A DNA stretch of 64,000 bases from assembly GCF_000830505.1 (NCBI RefSeq), contig NZ_JXOK01000004.1:124001-188000 (forward strand), given 5' to 3'. The first letter of the stretch is position 1, and every line of letters starts with the position of its first letter. The stretch comes from Vibrio mytili. GTDB taxonomy: Bacteria > Pseudomonadota > Gammaproteobacteria > Enterobacterales > Vibrionaceae. A model generated the notes under the pieces. The model did no database searches, was not told the origin of the DNA, and saw only the letters and a program-made list of their open reading frames with translations. A program made the position numbers and the translations under genes. Below are positions 48,121-57,239 of this stretch, one piece after another.

Positions 48121-48492
48121 TCAATAGTACTCACCGTACGAGCAATCTCTTAAATGGGATATTGTGTAGTTTTTCAGCGAGTCTATTTTGAAATAGAACA
48201 GAACCTCTTTGCACACGACACCTTCTCGATCGGTATAAGTAATAAGGCCTTCACTGTAAGCCCGGTTGCCGTCTGACGACTTAATGCGTGCATCTAGCTC
48301 AAGGTGCCCTTTATGCGATTTGACCTTATTCTTAACGTCAAATGCATCAATCCACTCTTCCCGATTTGCCATCTGAATCAGCATAGATTCAGCCTGTGTT
48401 TCCAACTGCTTAGGATACACATACATTCGGTTGTATCCGAAATAGGCGCACATAAGTAATAAGAGCAAGGTCAATGAGGTTGTTCTTGTCAT
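48121..48492 (-). CDS. uncharacterised membrane-anchored protein
   Basis: A 123-residue protein from the ATG at 48492, which has a GAGGAAA site; a longer frame to 48600 is rejected. It has one N-terminal helix (SLTLLLLLMCAYFGYNRMYV), then a soluble part (TQAESMLIQMANREEWIDA, GHLELDARIKSSDGNRAYSE) with two cysteines. I do not recognise the family. It is convergent with the ABC exporter genes, 11 bases between stop codons. Confidence 0.75.
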   Translation of the reverse strand: MTRTTSLTLLLLLMCAYFGYNRMYVYPKQLETQAESMLIQMANREEWIDAFDVKNKVKSHKGHLELDARIKSSDGNRAYSEGLITYTDREGVVCKEVLFYFKIDSLKNYTISHLRDCSYGEYY

Positions 48493-48780
48493 GCAAGTTT
48501 CCTCTTTTTTGTTATTCGTATATCTAAGTAACCTAAAGTTGTTCGATTCAGCGAGAATAGCTGAGCGCTTAGCCGCGGCAACATATGAATCTTGTTTCAC
48601 TAATTAACTTGGGTATAAGCATAGTGGATATGAAAAGTTTAGGTTATAAAACTTACCTAAATAACAAGGAATGGTCAGAAATGGTCAATTCTATGACAAG
48701 CTCTAACAGCACTTGAACAAAAAACAGTCAACATGTCTGAAAACTTTAAAATAACGAGAATGATCAAGTCAAAAAGCTGA

Positions 48781-48812
48781 AGAACTGAAGAACTGAAGAA
48801 CTGAAGAACTGA
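48781..48812. repeat. 8-bp tandem repeat (AGAACTGA), four perfect copies
   Basis: AGAACTGA is repeated at 48781, 48789, 48797 and 48805, with a diverged AGCTGA before it. It sits in the 373-base gap downstream of the formate dehydrogenase gene. A copy-number-variable microsatellite is likely; the rest of the gap shows no gene and only a weak inverted repeat (GTGAGA with TCTCAC, 48828-48852). Confidence 0.88.
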
Positions 48813-48865
48813 TAAAAACTCAAACAAGTGAGAACCCATGTCGAGCTCTCACCTGCCTATTTTAT

Positions 48866-51523
48866 CTAATCCGTGTGAACGAGCGTTGAAGATTTAGCCG
48901 ATACGTCCTCCGTTACGCTCACCTCAATTTTTACTGCAGCGACTTTAAACTCTGGGATTTTCGCATGTGGATCGGTTGCCGTTGTGGTTAAACGGTTTAC
49001 CGGTGATTCAACAAAGTGGAATGGAATAAATACCACCCCTTGCTGCATTCGTTTGGTGACAAAAGCATCTATTTCCATGTTGCCACGGCGGGTAGAGATT
49101 TTCAGCCTCTGCCCATTACTGATGCCCAGTATTTCTGCATCCTCAACACTGATCATCGCCCTCGGGCCAGCCAAATTATCTAACCCTTTGGTTTTTCGCG
49201 TCATCGTTCCCGTATGGAATTGCTCTAAAACACGCCCCGTGGTCAGTACTAAAGGAAACTCCTCATCCGGAAGCTCAGCAGCATAGCGGAATGGAATTCC
49301 CACCATTTGCCCTTTGCCACGCGTAAACTGCGTCTGGTGCATAATGCGCGTACCGTGCGGATTGTTCTTATTGCTAGGCCATTGCACACCATTTGGCGTA
49401 ATCGTCTCCCAGCGTAATCCTGCGTATTGTGGTGTGACGCGAGCGATCTCATTGGTGATCTCAGAAACGCAGTGATAGTGCCAATCGCCACCCATCGCGT
49501 TGGCAATGTCTTGAATGATCTTCCAGTCTTCTCTCGCCTCACCCGGTGCCGACACCACTTGATTAATCCGCTGTACACGGCGCTCTGTATTGGTGAAATG
49601 CCCGGTCTTCTCTGCAAAGGAACAAGAAGGAAGAACGACATCCGCATGCTGTGCGGTTTCGGTTAGGAAAATGTCTTGCACCACCAAGAAATCTAATGCT
49701 TCCAAACCTTCAATCACATGGGCTTGGTTTGGATCACTGAGCACTGGGTTTTCACCCATAATGTACATACCGCGCACATCGCGTTTACACGCTGCGTCGA
49801 TAATCTCGGTCAGTGTCAACCCCTGCTCAGCAGACAAGTCCGGCGCGTTCCACTCTATAGAAAAGTGTTGACGTACCATTGGGTTATACACTTTTTGATA
49901 TCCTGGATAGCAGTTTGGCAGCGCTCCCATATCACACGCGCCTTGCACATTCGATTGACCGCGTAGCGGATTAATACCACCACCTTCGATGCCGATGTTG
50001 CCGCACAACAACTGCAAATTTGCAATCGAGCGCACATTGTCGTGTCCAGTGGTATGCTGGGTAATCCCCATCGAGTAGTAAACTGCGGTGCGCTGAGCAG
50101 TCCCTATCATGCGCGCCATCGCGAAAATATCTTGCGATTTCACGCCCGTAACAAGCTCAACTTTATCGAGATTATACGCTGGCGACATTACCTCTTGTAA
50201 TAAGGTATCAAAGCCATCAACACGCTCTTCAACGTACTCTGAGTCATACCAACCATTTTTGATGATTTGCTGCATCACCCCGTTGAGTAGCATGACATCA
50301 GTACCGGGGCGATGTGCTAAGTAAAGTTCGGCATGATCGACCATATCCACACGTTTAGGATCGGCAACGATCAAACGAGCACCGTTATGTCGAATCGCTT
50401 GTTTAATATGCGAGGCGATGATTGGGTGTGCGGATGTGGTATCCGAACCGATAATAAAGATTACATCAGAATGCTGAATACTTGGAATATCGTTGGTCAT
50501 CGCACCACTGCCCAGAGAGGCCTCTAGCCCCGTAACCGTTGAAGCGTGACACAAGCGCGCACAGTGGTCGACATTGTTGGTGCCTAATTCACGACGAATA
50601 AACTTTTGGAACAGGTAGTTATCTTCATTAGTCGTTTTAGCAGAAGAGAAACCTGCCAGCGCATTTCCTCCAAAATCCTGCTTGATTGCGGAGAACTTGG
50701 ACGCCACTAACTGAATCGCCTCTTCCCAACTAGCCGGTTGTAGCCAGCCGTCTTTTCGAATCAAAGGGGTAGTTAAACGCTCTTCGCTGGCAATGAAGTC
50801 AAAACCAAATCGCCCTTTCACACATAACATACCTTGGTTAACTGGCGAGTCTGCCCCTTCTACATAACGGACTTTATTTTCGGCTTCATCAACATACATG
50901 GTCAACTTACAACCCACACCACAGTAGGTGCAGATCGTATCCACAGCTTTCAAGTGCTCGGTACGACCTTGAGAGCGATCACGACTGTCTACCATGGCAC
51001 CGGTTGGGCACGCTTGTACACAGGCACCACACTGAACACAGTTAGAATCCCCAATCAAGGTTGCGGCGTTAACGTTTGAACCTTTTTCTGCACTGCGAAA
51101 TCTCGGACGGTCATCTGGTCGCAATGCCGGACGTCCATTTTCGTCACTGACAAAACTCAATACCCCGTGTACCGCTTTTTCGCGGCAGGCTTGAATACAT
51201 TGGCCACAGCTAATACAACGGTTGGCATCAAATTCGATAAACTCCGAACTACGGTCAACTGGATACTTATGACGAAGATCTTTTGCTCGCAAGTCGAGCC
51301 AATCTTGATGCCCAACAACTTTCGTTGGCGAGAGTTTTAGTGACGAGTCAAAAGACTGTGTCGCCTCATATTCCGTCGCATAATCACGCAAATCACAATC
51401 TGTATTGGCCTGACAGCCACACTCCAAGCATCGAGCCGCTTCTTGTATGGCTTCTTCATTGTTAAAGCCTAATTCCACTTCAGCAAAACTTTGTTCACGT
51501 TGTTCAGGTGTTAACTCAGGCAT
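48866..51523 (-). CDS. fdhF: formate dehydrogenase alpha module (molybdopterin), probably the C-terminal part of a giant fusion
   Basis: Oxidises formate to CO2. The sequence begins at MPELTPEQREQSFAEV, then a cysteine segment CLECGCQANTDC. Two [4Fe-4S] ferredoxin motifs (CISCGQCIQAC, CVQCGACVQACP) follow, then CTYCGVGCKLTM and the molybdopterin domain. The active-site region DHCARLCHASTV has cysteine, not selenocysteine. The dinucleotide-binding end has LVLTTGRVLEQFHTGTMT. The start 51523 is only nominal, with no ribosome site. The FAEVELGF...EAARCLECGC segment belongs in other proteins to the preceding oxidoreductase module. I therefore think this and the ORF at 51516-53135 are one polypeptide of about 1,422 residues, broken here by an extra A. 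Confidence 0.9.
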   Translation of the reverse strand: MPELTPEQREQSFAEVELGFNNEEAIQEAARCLECGCQANTDCDLRDYATEYEATQSFDSSLKLSPTKVVGHQDWLDLRAKDLRHKYPVDRSSEFIEFDANRCISCGQCIQACREKAVHGVLSFVSDENGRPALRPDDRPRFRSAEKGSNVNAATLIGDSNCVQCGACVQACPTGAMVDSRDRSQGRTEHLKAVDTICTYCGVGCKLTMYVDEAENKVRYVEGADSPVNQGMLCVKGRFGFDFIASEERLTTPLIRKDGWLQPASWEEAIQLVASKFSAIKQDFGGNALAGFSSAKTTNEDNYLFQKFIRRELGTNNVDHCARLCHASTVTGLEASLGSGAMTNDIPSIQHSDVIFIIGSDTTSAHPIIASHIKQAIRHNGARLIVADPKRVDMVDHAELYLAHRPGTDVMLLNGVMQQIIKNGWYDSEYVEERVDGFDTLLQEVMSPAYNLDKVELVTGVKSQDIFAMARMIGTAQRTAVYYSMGITQHTTGHDNVRSIANLQLLCGNIGIEGGGINPLRGQSNVQGACDMGALPNCYPGYQKVYNPMVRQHFSIEWNAPDLSAEQGLTLTEIIDAACKRDVRGMYIMGENPVLSDPNQAHVIEGLEALDFLVVQDIFLTETAQHADVVLPSCSFAEKTGHFTNTERRVQRINQVVSAPGEAREDWKIIQDIANAMGGDWHYHCVSEITNEIARVTPQYAGLRWETITPNGVQWPSNKNNPHGTRIMHQTQFTRGKGQMVGIPFRYAAELPDEEFPLVLTTGRVLEQFHTGTMTRKTKGLDNLAGPRAMISVEDAEILGISNGQRLKISTRRGNMEIDAFVTKRMQQGVVFIPFHFVESPVNRLTTTATDPHAKIPEFKVAAVKIEVSVTEDVSAKSSTLVHTD

Positions 51524-53135
51524 GATTGAACGCGCCACTTTTTTGAATGTTCTCAAAGTGCAGCGGATCAACTTGCGATAACGTATTCTCTTTACGAGAG
51601 TTAAACGCCACAGTTGGCATATCCGCCATGTCGCCATTGAGGAACAAATCTATCGCTTTTGCAACGACACGACCATCTCCCACCGCTTCAACCGCCGTTG
51701 CAGGGCCTCGTCGAAAGTCGCCGATACTAAAAATATTCCCAGTACCAGTGTGTAGGGTTTTGTCGTCCGTTTCAGACGTGTTCCATCGAGTTACAGGGAT
51801 AGAAACGCTGTCATTATCTAAAAAGCTCAGATCAGGCTTTTGAGAAACGGCCGCAATGACCGTATCGAACTCTTCCGTGAAAAACTCACCAGTTGGTTTC
51901 GGACTGCGGCGACCTGAAGAGTCTGGCGCCCCTAAGGCCATGCGCTCTAGACGAATCGCCTTCACAGCCCCTTTATCGTCTGAGACATTTTCTGCTGGAT
52001 TGGTAAGAAAATGGAATTTTACGCCTTCATGCTCGGCTTCCACGATTTCGTAGTCTTCAGCAGGCATCTCGTCTCGAGTTCGACGATAGATAATTGTGGT
52101 ATCCGCTCCCGCACGACGGGCGGTCCGGGCACAGTCAATCGCCGTGTTACCACCACCAATCACCGCCACTTTTTTGCCCGTGATGTATGTTTGCTCAGTC
52201 ACATAGTCTTTCAGGTAATCCACCCCCAAATAGCAACCTTGCAAGTCGCTACCAGGATAATTCATTTCTACCGCTTGCGATGCCCCAACCGCTAAACACA
52301 CCGCGTCGTAATCGTCACTTAATTGGGAAAGCGTGAAATCAACCCCGAGCTTTTTATCGGTCTCGATCCGCATGCCATTGCGACACATTAACTCGATTTC
52401 TTTATCCAGAATATCCTTTGGCAAACGGTATTCTGGTATACCGTAACGTAACCATCCCCCCGCTTTTGGCATAGACTCAAAAACGGTGACGTTATAGCCT
52501 TCATTCGTTAAGTAGTACCCAGCCGTTAAACCACCGGGGCCGCTGCCCACAATCGCGATGTTTAAGTTTTTAGCGGTTTTCTGTTCAGGAACAAAAGACT
52601 CATAGCTTGCTAAGTCCGCATCCGCAGCGTGTCGTTTAAGTTGACGAATCGCAATTGGCTCATCCACCAAAGCACGACGACATTCACTTTCACAAAATGC
52701 AGGACAGACTCGACCAATTGACAGCGGCATAGGCAACGTACGCTTAATCACTTCAATTGCTTTTTGATGATCGTTTTGTGCGATGTGATATAGGTACGAT
52801 TGGATGTCTACGCCAGCTGGGCAGGCAGTTTTACATGGCGCCTCACAGTCAGCGTAATGATCTTTCATGATGCGGTTCAAGGCTTTCCGGCGACGTTCGG
52901 TTAAATCTTCAGACTGTGTAAGAACATTCAAACCATGATGCACTTCGAGTTCACAAGCGCGCTTGATACCACCGCTTTCGACTTCAACCACACACAAGTC
53001 ACACGGAATTTTCTCATTACTTTTATTCGAGCCGCATAATGAGGGAATCTCTACTCCACACACTTTTGCGGCTTCTAGAAGGGTTAGCCCTTCTTCAACT
53101 ATTCTATATTTTCCGTCAATGACAATTTCGATCAT
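51516..53135 (-). CDS. NAD(P)H:acceptor module with NuoG-type [2Fe-2S] and GltD-like flavin domain, probably N-terminal part of formate dehydrogenase
   Basis: Starts MIEIVIDGKYRIVEEGLTLL with a GGGGGA ribosome site; a TTG 21 bases upstream is rejected. Order: NuoG/HydA-like [2Fe-2S] domain (cysteines in PSLCGSN, IPCDLCVVEV and KRACELEV); GltD-like [4Fe-4S] domain (DCEAPCKTACPAGVDIQSYL, VCPAFCESECRR); FAD domain (IVGSGPGGLTAGYYL); NAD(P) domain (AVIGGGNTAIDCARTARRAG); and IFSIGDFRRGPATAVEAVGD near the end. The frame ends KSGAFNHA after a run of six A. With five A it would continue KVARSIMPELTPEQ into the formate dehydrogenase. It should pass electrons from formate to NAD(P), or the reverse. 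Confidence 0.9.
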   Translation of the reverse strand: MIEIVIDGKYRIVEEGLTLLEAAKVCGVEIPSLCGSNKSNEKIPCDLCVVEVESGGIKRACELEVHHGLNVLTQSEDLTERRRKALNRIMKDHYADCEAPCKTACPAGVDIQSYLYHIAQNDHQKAIEVIKRTLPMPLSIGRVCPAFCESECRRALVDEPIAIRQLKRHAADADLASYESFVPEQKTAKNLNIAIVGSGPGGLTAGYYLTNEGYNVTVFESMPKAGGWLRYGIPEYRLPKDILDKEIELMCRNGMRIETDKKLGVDFTLSQLSDDYDAVCLAVGASQAVEMNYPGSDLQGCYLGVDYLKDYVTEQTYITGKKVAVIGGGNTAIDCARTARRAGADTTIIYRRTRDEMPAEDYEIVEAEHEGVKFHFLTNPAENVSDDKGAVKAIRLERMALGAPDSSGRRSPKPTGEFFTEEFDTVIAAVSQKPDLSFLDNDSVSIPVTRWNTSETDDKTLHTGTGNIFSIGDFRRGPATAVEAVGDGRVVAKAIDLFLNGDMADMPTVAFNSRKENTLSQVDPLHFENIQKSGAFNHA

Positions 53136-53248
53136 ATTTCCCCCGAGGCTAGCCAATTGACCTCATTATTTTTAAGGATAAATCCTACTACGCAGCACGC
53201 TTGTGATAAAACACTCAATAAGAGAATTTTATTGTAGATTCTTAAGTA

Positions 53249-53279
53249 TTGACCTTACCCCTAGGGTAACCTTTATGAT
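53249..53279 (+). promoter_or_regulatory. MerR/CueR-type promoter of the copper operon
   Basis: -35 TTGACC (53249-53254) and -10 TATGAT (53274-53279) are separated by 19 bases, the overlong spacer typical of MerR-family activators. The spacer holds the dyad TTACCCCTAGGGTAA (53255-53269), close to CueR sites. A cueR gene is not in the window. Confidence 0.85.
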
Positions 53280-53320
53280 GTAAGGGTTATTAACATCATC
53301 ACTCTTATTTTGGATACGGT

Positions 53321-53806
53321 ATGCGTCTCAAATCACTGCATACAATTTGGCTTACGTTACTGACCACACTGGTATTTTTAGTATCCAGTGTGGTCAACAG
53401 CGCGTCATTAATGAGTGTAAATATGATGTCGAATAGCACCTCCATGTCGACTCACGCAATGGTTAGTACGCAGAAAATAGTTAATACGCAGAGAATGGTT
53501 ACAACCGAACATTGTGGTTCTCGCGCAATGGAGGTAGTGGTAGATACTCACGCTTCGCATTCTCCCGATCAAGCTTCGCTCTCCTTGTCTGAAAACGCCT
53601 TAGCTGAAAACGTGATGGCAGATTGTGTGGACAATACAGGCTCAATTCATAACTGCTGTTCAGCATCCTGTTCAGCCATGTTCGTGTATTTACCAACACC
53701 AAGTAATCATACTTTACCGCAGGCCTATCGTGCTCCAATGTTGTTCGATACAAGTGCACCTGTTGTACAAGTCAACAACAACCTCTATCGACCTCCCATC
53801 GTTTAA
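53321..53806 (+). CDS. small secreted Cys/Met/His-containing protein, first gene of the copper operon
   Basis: A 161-residue protein with a signal peptide (LTLLTTLVFLVSSVVNSAS). Its mature part is Ser/Thr/Met-rich (MSVNMMSNSTSMSTHAMV), with a cysteine cluster (ADCVDNTGSIHNCCSASCSA) that could bind copper. No family is recognised; it resembles proteins placed ahead of CusCBA-type operons. It follows the CueR-type promoter by about 41 bases. Confidence 0.72.
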   Translation: MRLKSLHTIWLTLLTTLVFLVSSVVNSASLMSVNMMSNSTSMSTHAMVSTQKIVNTQRMVTTEHCGSRAMEVVVDTHASHSPDQASLSLSENALAENVMADCVDNTGSIHNCCSASCSAMFVYLPTPSNHTLPQAYRAPMLFDTSAPVVQVNNNLYRPPIV

Positions 53807-54026
53807 CTTCCCCCAACCATATTCGATCCTGCTAACTCGCAGGTTGTTTAACTACACCCAATTTTTGAACTAAAACTCTCTCCTACTTTGTGCTTACTGA
53901 CATGAGTACATGGCAACACATGAACAGGTTTTAGCTCATAGAATTGGTGAATTCCCTTCATATGCTCTGGACATACGAGTTCGATCGTACCTCAGCTCTT
54001 GAAGGGAAACATTTTGGATGTAAACG

Positions 54027-55433
54027 ATGAAATTCCACCCCAATCGTTTAGTGAGCACTATTTGCTCACTGACCTTTGTTGCCTTACCCGCCTTTAATGT
54101 CATGGCGCAGTCCTCATCTGACATTTCGGCAAATGAGTCAACACAAGTTCAATCAGCCCAAGAACTTGAAAAACTAATTAACCTTGCATTGAGTAATGAC
54201 GGAACTCGAAAGCAGTTCTTTGCACAGTCCGAAGCCATACGCGAATCTGGTGTGGCAAGCGCAACGCTCATGGATCCAAAATTGAAAGTTGGTTTTGGCG
54301 GCTTACCTGTCGACAGTTTTCAATTTGATGACGATCCAATGACCAATATTTCCGTTGGCCTAATGCAGCAGTTTGAACGCGGTTCCACCCTTGGTCTGCA
54401 GCAAAAGAAAGCGAATCAACAAGCTGATGGTGTCGAACTCCAAGTACATGCGCGTGAATTGGAGATTGCCAACAGCATGACCCAACTCTGGCTTGAGCTT
54501 GGGTATCAACAACGAGCGGAACAGATCATGTTGGAAAACCGCCGTTTAATGAAAGAAATGGAAAACTTTATTCAAACCAATTATTCGATTGGTAAGAGTG
54601 AGGCTCAGGATTTACTCAATGCACAACTCCAAGTCAGCAAATTAGACGAAAAGCTACAGGCCAACGCACAGATGCAGCGTCGTTTGGTCGCTCAACTGTC
54701 TGAGTGGTTAGGGGCAGATTGGATTCACAACGATGCACAGCTCAACCAAATCTCTATTAAAGCCAGTAACCAATTGAACTGGAGCCATTTAACGCGAATA
54801 CTCGCCGCAAATACCGGTACCAGTAAGCATTATGAACAGTTGAGCTTCCACCCTATGGTGAAAATGGCGGATATCAGTGTTTCAACTAATGAAACACAGG
54901 TAGAAATCGCCGAGCAGGCTTATACACCACAGTTTGGGGTCGAAGTGGCTTATGCTTATCGTCAGGCAAACAACATGAAAGGTGAACCAGCATCCGATTT
55001 AGTCAGTGCTTATCTCACCATGGATATTCCTCTGTTTACGGGCAATCGCCAAGACCGAAACCTCGCAGCAGCCCAATATCAGGTTGGGGCAGCTCGCTCT
55101 CAGAAAGACACATTACTCACCCAAATGAATGCCAAGGTAAACACCTTGCTAGTCGATCGTACCAATCTAACTCAACGTTTGGAACGGTATCAATCCACCC
55201 TACTTCCTCAAGTCAAAGCTCGTATTCGCGCGGTAGAGCGAGGTTACCAAAATAACACCGCTCAGTTTAACGATGTGCTCATGGCAAGTACTGATGAGCT
55301 GGCCCTAAAGCTAGAACAACAGCGCTTGCTCACCGATTTAAACATCGTAAACAGCAATTTATCAGCGCTGTTGGGCGGGTTTGAATATCAGGTATCAACA
55401 CCCGTTATTACGCCTGAAAAGAATACGAACTGA
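54027..55433 (+). CDS. cusC: outer-membrane efflux protein, TolC/CusC family
   Basis: Outer-membrane duct of the copper/silver exporter. The 468-residue protein has a signal peptide (ICSLTFVALPAFNVMAQ, no lipobox, unlike E. coli CusC) and two OEP repeats with long helical segments (LEIANSMTQLWLELGYQQRA, SEAQDLLNAQLQVSKLDEKL). The pore end contains ISVSTNETQVEIAEQAYTPQ. It lies 89 bases before cusB. The name is by operon context; sequence alone says only TolC-like heavy-metal efflux. Confidence 0.9.
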   Translation: MKFHPNRLVSTICSLTFVALPAFNVMAQSSSDISANESTQVQSAQELEKLINLALSNDGTRKQFFAQSEAIRESGVASATLMDPKLKVGFGGLPVDSFQFDDDPMTNISVGLMQQFERGSTLGLQQKKANQQADGVELQVHARELEIANSMTQLWLELGYQQRAEQIMLENRRLMKEMENFIQTNYSIGKSEAQDLLNAQLQVSKLDEKLQANAQMQRRLVAQLSEWLGADWIHNDAQLNQISIKASNQLNWSHLTRILAANTGTSKHYEQLSFHPMVKMADISVSTNETQVEIAEQAYTPQFGVEVAYAYRQANNMKGEPASDLVSAYLTMDIPLFTGNRQDRNLAAAQYQVGAARSQKDTLLTQMNAKVNTLLVDRTNLTQRLERYQSTLLPQVKARIRAVERGYQNNTAQFNDVLMASTDELALKLEQQRLLTDLNIVNSNLSALLGGFEYQVSTPVITPEKNTN

Positions 55434-55522
55434 ATCACGAAAAACTCGAAACCTCTCGTCGCAGTCCGAAATACAAAAAATACATCGACTGTTGAATGAA
55501 ATGAGGAAATAAGGAATTAAGA

Positions 55523-57237
55523 ATGACGTCAAACTCAATCAAAATTGCCACGATCGCTCTGCTTATCGGTGGAGTACTCGGATTTGGAGCAAACCAATTT
55601 AGCTCTGGCACGAAGCACGAGAACGCCAACATAGGCGAGAACACATCAAGCAGTTCAGATGAACCGTTATATTGGGTCGCTCCGATGGACCCTAATTACC
55701 AGCGAGATAAGCCCGGAAAGTCTCCAATGGGAATGGATTTAGTCCCTGTTTATGCGGGCGATCTCGCCGGTGAACAGGATAAGCCGGGAACGGTAACGAT
55801 TGATCCATCGGTGGAAAATAACCTCGGAGTGAAAACGGCTGCCGTCACCTTAGAGAAACTCGCCCCTCGTATTGAAACGGTCGGTTATATTGCTTTTGAT
55901 GAAAGTCATCTTTGGCAAACCAACGTCAGAGTCGCTGGTTGGGTTGAACAACTGTACATCAATGCGGTAGGTGAGCAGGTTAAAAAAGGCGATGTATTGT
56001 TCACGCTATATTCGCCGGAGCTCGTTAAAGCACAAGAAGAGCTTCTGAATGCTTACCGCACGGGTCGCAATGGCTTAGTCAAAGGCGCAACCGAGCGCTT
56101 GGTGACTTTGGGTGTTGATCGCTCGCAAATCAAAACGATAACCCAACGCGGAAAAGCGTCACAAACCATTGAAATTAAAGCCCCTGCCGACGGAATCATC
56201 GCGAGTTTAAACGTTCGAGAAGGCGGGTATCTATCACCGGCTCAAGTCGTGGTCAGTGCGGGTCCACTTGATAATGTTTGGGTAGACGCAGAAGTGTTCG
56301 AACGTCAAGCCCATTGGATGAAAGCGGGTAGTAACGCCTCTATGACACTGGATGCGATTCCTGGCAAGGAGTGGCAAGGCCTGGTGGATTATGTTTACCC
56401 CATTTTGGATCCGAAAACCCGAACATTGCGTGTGCGCTTAAAATTCCCCAACCCAAATGGCGAACTTAAGCTAATATGTTTGCCAACATTGCCCTACAAC
56501 CGGTCAGCGACGAAGCTGTGATGACGATTCCAAAGTCTGCGGTTATTCGCTCTGGCGGAATGGCTCGGGTGGTATTGGCAGAAGGCAACGGAAAATATCG
56601 TTCAACACGCATTAAGGTTGGACGTGAAGCCGACGACAAGACGGAAGTGCTGGAAGGTCTAACCCAAGATGATCACATCGTCACATCAGCGCATTTCATG
56701 CTTGACTCAGAATCCAGTCAGTCTGCAGACCTATCAAGAATCTCGAAGGCAAAACAAACGCCTGCCCCAACCGCATGGGCAAAAGGTGAAATTACCGATG
56801 TAATGAACGATCACCGGATGCTGACCATCAACCACCAACCAGTACCGGAATGGGACTGGCCAGGCATGGTGATGAATTTTACCTTAGCTGAAGGGGTAGA
56901 AATGAATGGCCTGAGCAAAGGGCAAGCCATTGAGTTCGAAATACAAAAAACACCATCGGGCCAGTATGAGATTTTGGACTACAAAGCCAATGATAGTGTA
57001 GTGGTCACTGACGTTTGGCTAACAGGTGACATCAGCATGCTAATGGCCGACTTTGGCATGATTACTCTCAACCATATGCCAGTTGCAGAATGGAATTGGC
57101 AAGCTGGGGAAATGAACTTCTCAGTGGGCAACAACGTCGATTTATCCGGCTTTGAAGAAGGGCAAAAAGTTCGGTTTCTAATCGAAAAGCAAGGCTCTGA
57201 TTATGTGCTCAAGCAACTTGAAGCGGTCGAGGGATAA
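55523..57237 (+). pseudogene. cusB: CusB-like membrane fusion protein with two C-terminal CusF domains, frameshifted in this sequence
   Basis: Periplasmic adaptor of the copper exporter. N-terminal membrane segment (IATIALLIGGVLGFGANQF), a heavy-metal-binding domain (YWVAPMDPNYQRDKPGKSPM), a lipoyl/barrel region, then two CusF-like domains (about residues 415-490 and 495-571). The frame breaks at about 56471: ELKLICLPTL leaves the family, and the other frame gives MFANIALQPVSDEAV. Adding one C (AAGCTAA to AAGCCTAA) gives ELKPNMFANIALQP and a 571-residue protein. The first CusF domain has the copper ligands His, Trp, Met, Met (INHQPVPEWDWPGMVMNF); the second keeps His, Trp and one Met but has Gly in place of the other Met. 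Confidence 0.9.
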
Positions 57238-57239
57238 TT

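Noticed and set aside
51516..51545. Programmed ribosomal frameshift at the A run in formate dehydrogenase (A-AAA-AAG like in dnaX)
   Set aside because: The run looks like the slippery heptamer, but the needed change is +1, not -1. A -1 shift would meet a stop codon soon. Extra-A error or transcript slippage is more likely.
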